Positions 34,372-44,758 of a DNA stretch of 64,000 nucleotides are shown piece by piece. A model generated the notes under the pieces. That model was not told the origin of the DNA and searched no databases. It was given only the letters and a program-made list of their open reading frames with translations. A program made the position numbers and the translations under genes. This DNA is from Panax quinquefolius (taxonomy: Eukaryota; Streptophyta; Magnoliopsida; Apiales; Araliaceae): contig CM035170.1 of NCBI GenBank assembly GCA_020205615.1, positions 57,178,486 through 57,242,485 of the forward strand, in the 5' to 3' direction. Position 1 is the stretch's first letter. Each line of letters opens with the position of its first letter.

Positions 34372-35814
34372 AATCTTCACGAGATGACAGTTCAACAACT
34401 ATATGGCAATCTCCTGACATACGAACTGGAGCTGACTCAACGAGCTGATACCCTATCAGAAGGAAGAAGGAAGGATAAGGGTGTTGCTCTCAAGGCAACT
34501 AAAAGTGCATCACAGGTCAACACTAAGATTGACTTCTGATTATGATGAGGACGATGATGAAGACCTTGCTATGCTGGTGAAAAGATTAAGAAGGTTCATG
34601 CGTCAAGGCAAACCCAGCAAGCCAAAGAAGGTCAACAATTACAACAGCCAAGAGCAAATGAATGATTTATGCTACAACTGCAAGAAGCCTGGCCACTTCA
34701 TTGCCAACTGAAACAAACCTCTAAGAGAAGAACTAAAGAAGAAAACACATGCAAAGAAGGAATACAAAGGCAACAAAAGGCCTTAGAAGAGAGACAAAGG
34801 CCTGGTAGCTAGAGGATCGTGGAGTGATTCAGACAATGACTCCAATGCTGACTTCGGAGATGATGAAGAATCACAAATGGCTAATCTGTGCCTAATGGCC
34901 AAACAAGTAAAGGACAAACAAAACCTCAACATACATGATGTAAGTCTCGATGAGGTATTTGACTTCAACTCACCTGATGTAGACATAAATGATTTAAGAA
35001 CTGCTCTGCATGGCATAACCACTGATCTACATTAATACATGAAGTGGTTCAGAGTTTTGTCTAAGGATCATTCACTTCTTCAAGAGGAGAAGAAAAAGTT
35101 CAAGAAGAGCTTGAAACATCCCATCTAAGTACTAATCTTCTCTCCAAGCTTGAGGCTGAGAATGAGACCTTAAAACAAACAAACACACTAAATACATAAA
35201 GAGAGTCTAATCTAACCTCTAAAATTGAGGAACTAGAAAAGACTATCTCTGCATGGAATAAATCCTCATCATCCATGGACTCCCTGCTCTCTAGTCAGAG
35301 AAGTACATTTGATAGAACAGGCTTAGGCTTTGGGGAATCCATCTCAGAGCCATATGTGGAAAAAACAAAGGAAACTAGCACTAGTAATGCCTCAAATTTT
35401 AGTAGAAGCATTACCTTTGTGAAATCCTCACAGAAGGAAGAACAAGTTCAACCTTGTTCTACTGTCTCCATTCATACTCAAAGGAGTAAAGGATCTCATG
35501 CTGGCCTGGGATTCATAAAAGAGAAGAGTAACCTAATCTCTACTCACCAACCTCGAAGAATCATAGAGTTAAGTAAGACCAACTCTACGAATCAACTGGG
35601 AAGGTACAGTAGAGGTAAGGCACACTCATCACTATTTATGAAATCCAAGGACACGAGGAAGAATGAGAATCAGTTTAATAGAAGGACAACTAAAGAACCA
35701 CACAAGTCCAAATGGAGGACGAATGCTGGACAGACTCGACAATGCAAAGCACTCAACGATCACAAAACTGCCTCAACGATCGTAGTCCTCCCTAAGGACA
35801 CCTCAGCTCTGTAG
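34372..35814 (+). pseudogene. Copia D gag, second part with extended tail
   Basis: Continues the copia gag after A2: NLHEMTVQQLYGNLLTYELE, then after a one-base shift near 34535 SDYDEDDDEDLAMLVKRL, and a CCHC knuckle CYNCKKPGHFIAN whose last Cys is changed to a stop at 34709-34711. Next come an acidic stretch (SDSDNDSNADFGDDEESQMA), a coiled-coil region in broken frames, and a last open frame 35275-35814 that begins SLLSSQRSTFDRTGLGFGE, a motif common at the end of SIRE-like gag. No protease follows. Non-functional. Confidence 0.8.
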
Positions 35815-36083
35815 GAGCCAAGGGCAAATCAATATAATCCCTATCAGTCAAAATCGTAGAGCCAAACAAAAGACGACACTTGTCCCACTAAGCAAAAAAG
35901 AGAGAGGGAAGTTGCAAGTACAAATTTAAATCATATTTTTTGAAATCAGAAGTTCGAAAGATTATCTCTCTCATCCTTTCTCAAAGCAGAAACCCTAAAT
36001 CAGAAGAAAGTTCAGTCATATCTCACTTCTAACTACAAAATCAATGGCGCAGATCCAAAGGTTATCTCAAAGGCTGCTGACTC
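35815..36083 (+). other. Copia D end, leader-like sequence
   Basis: Downstream of gag: a pyrimidine-rich stretch (TCTCTCATCCTTTCTC), AAACCCTAAATCAG, and an ATG in good context (AAAATCAATGGCGCAG) at 36043 with a short open frame that is cut by the family B LTR at 36084. It looks like a plant 5'UTR plus start codon. Too short to assign. Confidence 0.3.
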
Positions 36084-38849
36084 TGTAATTTAACGAGAAT
36101 TTTGTAATTAATTTTAATATTTATTGAATTAAATAAATATTTTTCGATGATTTAATTATTGGATTAAATAATTATTTGATGAAATTGTGGTAGATTAATT
36201 TAATTATATGTGTTACATTTATTAAATTAATGTAGAGAATAATTATTATTCAAATATATAATTGTGTGAGCTTATTGAATTAAATGAAATATTTAATTAA
36301 GCATGATGTTATTTAATTAATTTAATTATTAATTAGAGAGTTAATAATTTGACATTATTTATTAATGAGAAAATTATTTATGTGACTATGTGAATTTATG
36401 AGAAATTATTATATTTTATTTAAAATATATTAAATAAAATATTGGAGTTATTTTATAAGGAGTGTGAAATTAAATAAACTATAGTATAAGAAGTTTATTA
36501 AATTAAATGAGAATGAATTATATTGAATAGCCAAACAAGGCCTTAGTAGTGGTTGAGGGCAGTTAATCACGAATTGGTTAATCAACCACAACTACGTCGC
36601 TTTAATTATTATATCGCGACGCTTCTTCTTCATTCATTCCATTATTGCTAAGTCTAGAGAATTATCATAGAGAGAGAGAATTAAGAAAAAGAGAGATTGT
36701 GAGTTGTTTATTGATTGAGAAAGTTTAATCCCTCCTATCTACACTAATCTGTGAGTAATTCTCTCCAACCCAAATTCTACTTTTACGTCATTTAGTTTTT
36801 TATGAAAATGGCTTTCAATCAAGTTCTGTAATTTCAGAAATTGAGAAATTGAAAGTTAGGAATATATGTAATAATTCGAGTAGCATAACATGTTTTATAT
36901 ATATTTTATATGATTCCATATCATAAGTTTCAGTAAATGATGACTTGCTATTTCAAAAATTTACACAGTTTGGGTTTTGGCCATATGGCCTTATACGTGA
37001 TATTTCATGTATTGATCGTATATTATCCCTAAATTTTTCATTCAAATGTTGTTATGCATGTTGATACGAAGAGATCAAAGTTTAAATAAACGGTTTCGGT
37101 GTTATAACGAATCTGTAGTGATAATTTTCATGTTTTATTTTCAAAACCTTCAAGAACATCAAAGTCAGTGAAATTGCATGCTTAAACTCTGTGATTATGT
37201 GTTTTAATGGATTAAAATTAGTCTTTAGATGTTGAGTAATGTTTGTATACGAATTATATCATGTGGGTATGTCTAATTTCGAGTAGAAAATAAGAAATTG
37301 GCATGTTCTGCGATTTTTCGCGAACTGCCATTTCATCGTTCTGCACGCCACACAAAGTGCGCCATATGTGCTTAAGATTCAAGTTAAATATAGCCATGAG
37401 CCAAGATCGCCATTGACCATCGACCGTCAGTCATGACAGGGTCACATCAACATGTAGGCCGAGAATCAAGATAAAAGTGGCGCAAATACCACTCTCTAGA
37501 AAGTTCAGAAATGTAATTTTATTAAATGTTTAAGTCTAACAATGTGTTAGTAAATTAATGTAATGAACATTTAAACATGTTAGAAGTATAATGAGATGTA
37601 AATTAGATGTTTAACATGTAAATAACATAATTACATGTGGATTGAGTTATTGAATACATAATTAGTTTGATATTCATGAAGTACAAATTATGTGACAATG
37701 TGGTAAATTAACTAAGTATAGTTAATAACCAAAGTTTAAACAAAGAGAATAATCATTGATGATTAGTTAAGTTATAATTAACTGGTATTGTGAATGTGAA
37801 TGGTATGTAGGATTTAAATTCAAAGAACGTGTTTAGTTAAAGTGTAATCTACGCACGAGGCAAGTTTCTTAACCCTACTTGTCATTATTGTTCAAGTTTA
37901 TTATTTACCTCGAGTAAATTATCATTACTATTATTCAAGTTCAAATGTTATATTAAAGATTGATTATCCTTTCAAAGTATGATTCAGTTATACAATAATT
38001 GTCCTATTGTATATTTCTTGAGATTATTATTCGAATTGAATATCATTATTATTGAACCTTATTAGACTAGCGAACCCTTATTGATTCGACTAGTCCATAG
38101 TCGATGAGCGTTCTAAATTTCAGAACCCTTGATGAATTATCCAAACCAAACTTCCTTTGGTGCGGACTCGAATGTCAAACTGAGATGAACAACCCTACAA
38201 AGGGATTTACTTATGCGTTAGCGTTAAGATATTGTGCACAGTATGGTACTAAGGGCTGATCTCCCTAAGTACGAGTAGAAAGGTCCATAGTCTTATGACT
38301 GTTAAAGGTTTCAAGTATAACCCTTGATAACCTAGGACATAGTTCAAGGTCTTGTGTCCCTCAGAAATCTTTTGATTCTTGCTATTCATTCTTGATTCAA
38401 AAGTTGAGCTTTTAATTCAGAAGTTATTATTTCTCTCGCATGTTATTATACTGTTATTTCATTATTATACTTATGGGCAATAGTGCTCACTCTTGCTTAA
38501 TAATAACATTACAGTTAAGAACGAAAGAACTGATGAACCTTCCACTAGTAAAGGCAAGGGCAAAGTTAGCAAGTGATGAAGACTTGTTATTTTATTAGAT
38601 GATGTATTTATGTTTAAGACTTGAGTTAATGATGTTGTTAAGACTTATTTGTTTATGATTCCGCACAAATGTTTAAGGTTAGTTTAACTTTGGGATTGTA
38701 TTATTATTATTCGATGTTGTAACCCTTAAGGGAAGATTTTATTCTATCTATTGCATGGCTTGCATTTATTATGGGTAGATAGATAGATGATATTTGTATA
38801 TGAACACCAAATCCCGTGGAATTGAAGTACCCGGATTTGGGGTGTCACA
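36084..38849 (+). repeat. Family B 5' LTR
   Basis: 2766 bp, starting TGTAATTTAACGAG and ending TTTGGGGTGTCACA. It is unrelated to the LTR of family A apart from the general TGTGAC...CACA ends. Pairwise it is nearly colinear with the LTR at 44759-47548. Confidence 0.93.
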
Positions 38850-38851
38850 GT

Positions 38852-38868
38852 TGGTATCAAAGTCAGAG
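38852..38868 (+). promoter_or_regulatory. Family B1 primer binding site
   Basis: TGGTATCAAAGTCAGAG, close to the initiator-Met tRNA complement with an insertion after AAAG. Followed about 20 bp later by AACCTTAGGTGGGG, which looks like a splice donor. Confidence 0.75.
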
Positions 38869-39067
38869 GTTATGAACCTTAGGTGGGGGAAAAACCTTAA
38901 GTAGTAGCCTTATAGAAAGAAGATAGTGATGGAAAACTCTTATCGAGTTATAAGAAATGAATTTCTGTAATTCATTGAAGATAATAAAAGATCTTATGTG
39001 TTTATGTGTTAAAGTATGCGTTAGATGATACGACTTAGTAACTAAAACTTAAAATTTTGTTGTCAGG

Positions 39068-39840
39068 ATGTCGAATGTTGGAGAAGCTAGTCAAGTTGGG
39101 GAGGAAGAACCCCATGTACCTATAGTACCTACTGAGGAGGAACCCCGTGTACCTATAGTACCGACAGAGGATGAGCCCCGAGACATTCATGTTGTTAGGG
39201 AGCAGCTGGTGCAGAGGGAATCATCTCCATTGATCACCGTTGTTGGTCAGGAGCATGAACATGAGACTGATCCTGAGGAGGATCGTGAGGAGGAATTTAT
39301 TGAGGAAGAGGAAGAGGAAGAAGAGGAGTTACCACGGTACACCGTTGATGCTGAGATGTATGACATGTTATACGACCGTAACGTGGAGTTACGAGACGAG
39401 GTCCGAGATCCGGATCGAGCGAAAGCTTATTCAAAGATATTACTCTAGAGCAGAAGGAGAGGGAGATTTCGACTCTTCACTCTCGACTGGCAAATATAGA
39501 ATGGGACTTGATCCATGAGAAGGGTCAAACTGAAGATAAGACCAAGGAGATAGAGAAACAGAAGAAGGAACTGAAGGAAACCTCCAAAGGTGAACATAGC
39601 AGAGAGGAAGGTGGGTAAGAGAATCGAGTCGAAATGATCGTCTGCGAGGATGATAGTCGTGCAAAGAAAGCGAAGATTGGGGAAACGTACTTTACACTTA
39701 ACAAGGCAATGAATGAGACCCAAGATCGAAGTTTTGAGGTACCCAATCCAGTTGAAGGACTACCATTGTACATGATGGATCGCAGATTTATGCATCGCAT
39801 CTTATAAGAGGAGCGTAGCAAGGCTAATCAAGACTCTCAC
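39068..39840 (+). pseudogene. B1 upstream ORF (ORF0), frameshifted
   Basis: Same protein as the intact copy at 47770-48546. It starts MSNVGEASQVGEEEPHVPIV and includes duplicated VPIVPTEEEPR units, PRDIHVVREQLVQRE, an acidic run and PRYTVDAEMYDMLYDRNVEL. A frameshift near 39410 and further breaks up to 39806 disrupt the coiled-coil and basic parts, whose remnants are visible in other frames (EQKEREI, DDSRAKKAKIGET, PLYMMDR). The start follows TTTTGTTGTCAG, a possible splice acceptor. Confidence 0.85.
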
Positions 39841-40145
39841 CTTGATGTTGTGATATGATTTATTTAATTATGTGAAGAACTTAATTAGTTTTTTAGATGT
39901 AAATTACGACGTGTTTATGAATGAAAGAATATTTGAATGTTTTAAATCCTCGTGGATTCTTTATTCCAGATAGTGATGTAAATAGCGATTATGCTTTATC
40001 GTTTAATGTTAAAACTTTGATTTGAATGCAAATATATCAAGTTGTTTGAGATGATGTGTTAAGTGATATGTTAAATTGTTAAGTATTATCTTAACTATTT
40101 AGAGAAATAAATAAAGTTCTAATAAGCGTTTATTTAACAGAAAAA

Positions 40146-41007
40146 TACCGCCAAGGAGAAGACAACAACGTCAACCGGCTCAGGAAGAGTCAACTAATAA
40201 TAACAATAATGCCAACGCTAATCCCGTGCAGCAGTTGGTTAACTTACTGACTGGAGCCATGAATAATCAACCGCAAGCTTCACCAAACACAATGTTTAAA
40301 GACTTCAAGGCGGTGGGATCGCCATAGTTCAAAGGTTCCATGAACCCAATCGAGGCTCAAACTTGGGTGATGGAAATGGAGAAGGTTTTCGACGTTGCTA
40401 GGGTTAGAGAAGACCAAAAGACCGCTTTTACAACGTTTATGCTGAAGTCTGAGGCTAGCTACTGGTGGCAAGCAAACAAAGTGCGAGGAGGTGAAGGTGT
40501 AATTACGTGGGAGAGATTTAAAGAAATGTTTTTTGAATTGTATTTCCCAACTAGTTCGCAGAATCAGATGGAAGTTCAATTTTTGGAACTGAAGCAGGGA
40601 AACATGAGCATACCTGACTACGCGGCTAAATTCAACGAGTTAGCGAGGTTCGCCCGTACCAAGTACACACTGACGAGAGAAAGGCCAGAAGATTCGAACA
40701 AGGACTAAAGCCTTGGGTGTACAACAAGGTTTCAATGTTTCAGATAAACATGTTTGCCGGAGTTTTGGAAAAGGCCATTCTCGCTGAAGGAGGAAGCGAT
40801 GCGGTGACCAAGTACAATCAAGATCAAAAGAAGAAGAAGAGTGAAGGAGAAGGAAATATCAAGGCCAGTGGAAGTGGCACATGAGGTGGAAATTTCAATC
40901 AGAAGAAAAGGTGGAACGACAGCTCATCATCGGGGAATCAGTAAGGTAATCAGAAGAAAAGAATCGAAGCATGCCCGACTTGCGGGAAAGCCCATCTGGG
41001 AGTTTGT
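40146..41007 (+). pseudogene. B1 gag
   Basis: Retrotransposon gag with FKDFKAVGSP near 40300, MNPIEAQTWVMEMEKVFDVA, YWWQANKVRGGEGVITWERF, KEMFFELYFPTSSQNQMEVQ and FLELKQGNMSIPDYAAKFNE, the classic gypsy capsid region. The expected start ATG is ATA here, a stop lies in the early part, a one-base change shifts the frame at RFARTKY (B2 reads RFVPYQVHTDERKARR), and TAA follows SGNQ at about 40940. The nucleocapsid knuckles follow in the next feature. Non-functional. Confidence 0.88.
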
Positions 41008-42480
41008 ATGAAAGGAAAAAGAGTGTGTTATAATTGTGGTCAGGAAGGCCACATAGCACCAAACTATCCAAACCCAAATAAGGGTGCTTGTTTTACTTGT
41101 GGTTCGAAGGACCATCTGGCAAGAGATTGTCCCAAGAATGGATCGGGAGGGTCAGGATCAGGATCAGGAGGAAACCAGGGAATTAACAGTGGAAATGCCT
41201 TAACTATAACCGGACCAACCGCAACAAACCGACCGAACGCCCGGACTTTCAATATGACGGTGCAAGATGCAGTTCAATCCCGTGATGTGGTGTCAGGTAT
41301 CATTCCAATCAATAAAGTTAATGCTTATGTATTATTTGATTCGGGTGCTACTTGTTCCTTTATATCTAATGATTTTGCCATGAATTTAGATTTTCCTAAG
41401 AATGAATTGGATTACCCCATGAACATAGAAATTGCGAATAGAGAAATAATCCCTATTAAGTACGTACATAAGAACTGTAGAGTGGATATTAAGGGTAATA
41501 TCATGAACATAGATCTTATCCCTATTCGACTTGGGGAATTTGACGTTATATTGGGAATGGACTGGTTATTCAATTACGGTGCTGTAATTGATTGCCAAAA
41601 GAAGCGTATTAACCTTATGACTCCGTCAAAGGTTGTGTTTTATGGTAGCAAGTCACCTAGACAAGCGATTTGTCTAACAATGATGCAGGCCAGGAAGTTG
41701 TTAAGACAAGGCTGTGTAGGATACTTAGCTTACATTGTCGACAGTCGAAAAGAGAATCCTAAGGTAGAAGAGATACCGATTGTGAGGGATTTCGTCGACG
41801 TATTTCCAGACGATTTGCCAGGACTTCCACCAGATAGAGAAGTAGATTTCGTGATCAATTTGGCACCCGGAACTGCTCCAATATCGAAGGCACCATACCA
41901 AATGGCACCAGTAGAGATGAAGGAATTAATGGTACAACTACAAGAATTTTTGGACAAGAAGTACATTCAACCGAGCGTATCGCCGTGGGGAGCGCCGATG
42001 TTGTTTGTTAAAAAGAAGGACGGATCGACGCGACTCTGCATTGACTACAGAGAACTGAATAAGGTCACAATTAAGAACAAATATCCATTACCGAGGATCG
42101 ACGACCTGATTGATCAATTAAAGGGAGCGAGATACTTTTCCAAGATAGACTTGAGAAGCGGTTATCATCAACTGAAGGTTAGGCCAGAGGATGTACCAAA
42201 GACAGCGTTCAGAACGCGATATGGTCACTACGAATTTTTAGTAATGTCGTTTGGTCTTATGAATGCTCCTGCAGCATTTATGGGACTAATGAATGGTGTG
42301 TTCATGCCGTTTTTGGATAAGTTCGTAGTAGTATTTATAGACGACATTTTGGTATATTTGAAGACCAAAGAAGAACACGAAGAGGATTTGAGATTAACGT
42401 TGGAATTATTGAGAAGGAAAAGTTGTACGCTAAATTTTCGAAATGCGAATTCTGGATCGAGCGAGTACAATTTCTTGGTC
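41008..42480 (+). pseudogene. B1 zinc knuckles, protease and reverse transcriptase
   Basis: 492-codon frame. [14 protein letters not shown] (knuckle with the last Cys changed to Tyr) and [14 protein letters not shown] lie at residues 7-41, then a Gly/Ser linker, protease with [12 protein letters not shown] (catalytic Asp at 111), VILGMDWL at about 180, and RT with [19 protein letters not shown] (333-351), [27 protein letters not shown] and the catalytic FIDD at 443-446. Near 42410 a frameshift moves the reading to the next feature. This is the best preserved pol stretch in the window; family proteases can have DSG in place of DTG. Confidence 0.92.
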
Positions 42481-43473
42481 ACGTGATTGACAAAAACGGA
42501 ATCTCGGTAGATCCATCCAAAGTAGAAGCCGTGATTAACTGGGATCAGCCGAGAACGCCGTCGAAAGTAAGAAGTTTTCTTGGATTGGCTGGATATTATA
42601 GAAGATTCATTCAAGACTTTTCCAAGATCGCAACTTCGTTAACGAATTTAACTCGAAAAGCTGTGAAATTTGTTTGGACAGATACGTGTGAGGAAAGTTT
42701 TTAAGAATTGAAGAAGAGATTGAGTACGGCCCCTGTGTTATCTTTTTCGGATGATACAGGAAATTTTGTTGTTTATAGTGATGCGTCGCATAAAGGACTT
42801 GGCTGTGTGCTGATGCAAAATGGCAAAGTCATTGCGTATGCATCACGACAATTGAAAGATTACGAGAAGGGATATCCGACCCACGACTTGGAGTTAAATT
42901 GCGATTGTTTTTTGCTTTGTAAATTTGGAGGCACTATCTCTACGGGGGAGAAGTGTGAAATATATACGGACCACAAGAGTCTCAAATATATTTTCATGCG
43001 TATGGATTTGAATATCGTCCAAAAGAAGATGGTTGGAATTAATTAAAGATTATGACTGTGAGATTTTATACCATCCGGGTAAAGCAAATGTGGTTGTCGA
43101 CGCCTTAAGTAGAAAGGGTTGTGAGAAATTGATGATGTTAACTGCTCAGGAGGAGCTAATTACAGAAATGGAGAAACTGGAGTTGGAAGTGAAGTATCCT
43201 ATGGAGATCGATGAGAAGCTATTTCAGATGCAATCTGGTACAACTCTACTAGATAAAGTAAAGGAGGCTCAACTTCAGGACGAAGAATGTAAAAAGGTGA
43301 CAAAGAAGATATCTGAAGGAACCGAACCGAGATTTAAGTTGGATAAGGAAGGAATACTGAGATTTGAGAGTAAAATTTGGGTACCGCTAGTACAAGAGAT
43401 TAAGGAAGAAATTTTGAGCGAGGCTCATAGTTCACGATATTCAATTCACCCTGGTAGTACCAAAATGTACTAA
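42423..43473 (+). pseudogene. B1 RT thumb, RNase H and integrase finger
   Basis: Frames in series: 42423-42704 ([40 protein letters not shown]), a TAA, 42708-43046 ([53 protein letters not shown], the RNase H core) and, shifted, 43033-43473 ([27 protein letters not shown], then the HPGSTKMY integrase finger start). A TAA at 43471 replaces the residue before DLLQHFWWP. RNase H catalytic Asp residues appear present. Frame breaks prevent a polyprotein. Confidence 0.88.
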
Positions 43474-44645
43474 GATCTTCTACAACATTTCTGGTGGCCA
43501 AATTTAAAACGAGATGTTGCAAAATGTGTTGCCAAGTGTCTTACCTGTCAGAAAGAGAAAACAGAACATCAGAGACCGAGTGGATTGCTACAACCGTTAG
43601 AGATCCCAGAATGGAAATGGGAACATATTACAATGGACTTCGTGGTTGGCCTTCCGATGACTCAGAAAGGCTACGACGTAGTATGAGTTATCGTTGACCG
43701 ACTGACAAAATCCGCACACTTCCTTCCGATCAAAATCAGATTCAAATTAGATCAGTTGGCAAGGTTATACGTAAAAGAGATTGTTTCGAGACACGGAGTT
43801 TCGGTGTCAATTTTTTCTGATAGAGATCCGCGCTTCACATCGAATTTCTCGAAGCGTCTTCAGGAATGCATGGGTACGCAATTGCGAATGAGTACATAAT
43901 ACCATCCTCAAACAGACGGACAGAGTTAAAGAACTATTCAGACATTAGAAGATATGCTAAGAGCCTGTGTGATGGACTTTAAAGGAAATTGGGATGATCA
44001 CCTACCATTATTAGAGTTCGGCTACAACAAAAGTTACCACGCTAGTATTGGTAGAAAGTGCAAAACTCCTCTTTACTGGGATGAAGTTGGTGAAAGACAA
44101 TTGCTAGGGCCAGAATTGGTACAACAGACGACAGAAATAGTCAAAGTGATCCGAGCACGACTGGTAGCGGCTCAAGATCGACAGAAGAAATACGCTGATC
44201 CACATCGTAAAATTAACGAGTTTGAATCAGGTAGTTATGTTTTCTTGAAGGTCTCTCCCTGGAAGGGGAAGATCAGGTTCGGAAAGAAAGGAAAATTGTG
44301 CCCAAGATTCATTGGACCATTTGAAGTACTGAGAAGAATCGGAGAAGTAGCGTACGAGGTAGCCTTACCTCCAGCACTCGAGAATGTCCACAACATCTTC
44401 CATGTTTCTGTATTACGACCATACAAAGCCGATTACAAGCATGTAATTGAATACGAACCCCTGCATTTTGAGAAAGACTTATCTTACGAAGAAATTCCTG
44501 TCCAAATTGTCGACTGAAAAGAACAAGTTTTCAGAAATAAAGTTATACCTCCTGTTAAGGTAATTTGGAGGAACCACAACGCTGAAGAAGCTATGTGGGA
44601 ACTCGAAGAGAATATGATGAAGAATTACCCTCATTTATTTACCTA
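43474..44645 (+). pseudogene. B1 integrase and chromodomain-like end
   Basis: Zinc-finger Cys pair (CVAKCLTCQKEK), core with HITMDFVVGLP (first Asp), [21 protein letters not shown] (second Asp) and HPQTDGQS followed by TAA at 43927-43929, exactly where the catalytic Glu belongs. The last open frame, 43954-44517, holds the LLEFGYNKSYHAS end of the core, SPWKGKIRFGKKGKLCPRFI, GPFEVLRRIG and NVHNIFHVSVLRPY; an in-frame stop separates it from VIPPVKVIWRNHNAEEAMWE and YPHLFT at about 44550-44645. At least four stops; inactive. Confidence 0.88.
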
Positions 44646-44681
44646 ATTATGTGTAAGCGATTCTGGGGACAAAATCTTTGT

Positions 44682-44758
44682 AAGGGGGGGGAGAATGTAA
44701 CGGGTCGAATTTATTGAGTCGTGATTCTGGTGACATAATCCTTTTAAGGGGGGAAAGA
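44682..44758 (+). promoter_or_regulatory. Duplicated polypurine tract of B1
   Basis: Two tracts precede the second LTR: AAGGGGGGGGAGAA at 44682-44695 and AAGGGGGGAAAGA at 44746-44758. Each is preceded by GATTCTGG(T/G)GACA(T/A)AATC and followed by TGTAACG or TGTGACG. Only the second abuts the real LTR start. Confidence 0.75.

Larger units (their letters stand above)
25104..36083 (+). mobile_element. Ty1/copia SIRE-like element D, interrupted and truncated
   Basis: Plus-strand copia element with a 5' LTR (25104-26640), a PBS (from 26642) and a long gag with a C-terminal extension (26693-27289, then 34372-35814). Gypsy element A2 is inserted in gag. The right side stops at 36083, where family B begins; protease, integrase, RT and the 3' LTR are absent. 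The gag type (DKFANWKVRMQAYM, CYNCKKPGHF knuckle, acidic and coiled-coil tail) fits the SIRE/Maximus lineage. Confidence 0.85.

Noticed and set aside
39240..39518. Plus frame overlapping ORF0 in another phase, and minus frames at 39440-39821
   Set aside because: Shadows of the acidic/coiled-coil ORF in other phases, with unnatural composition.
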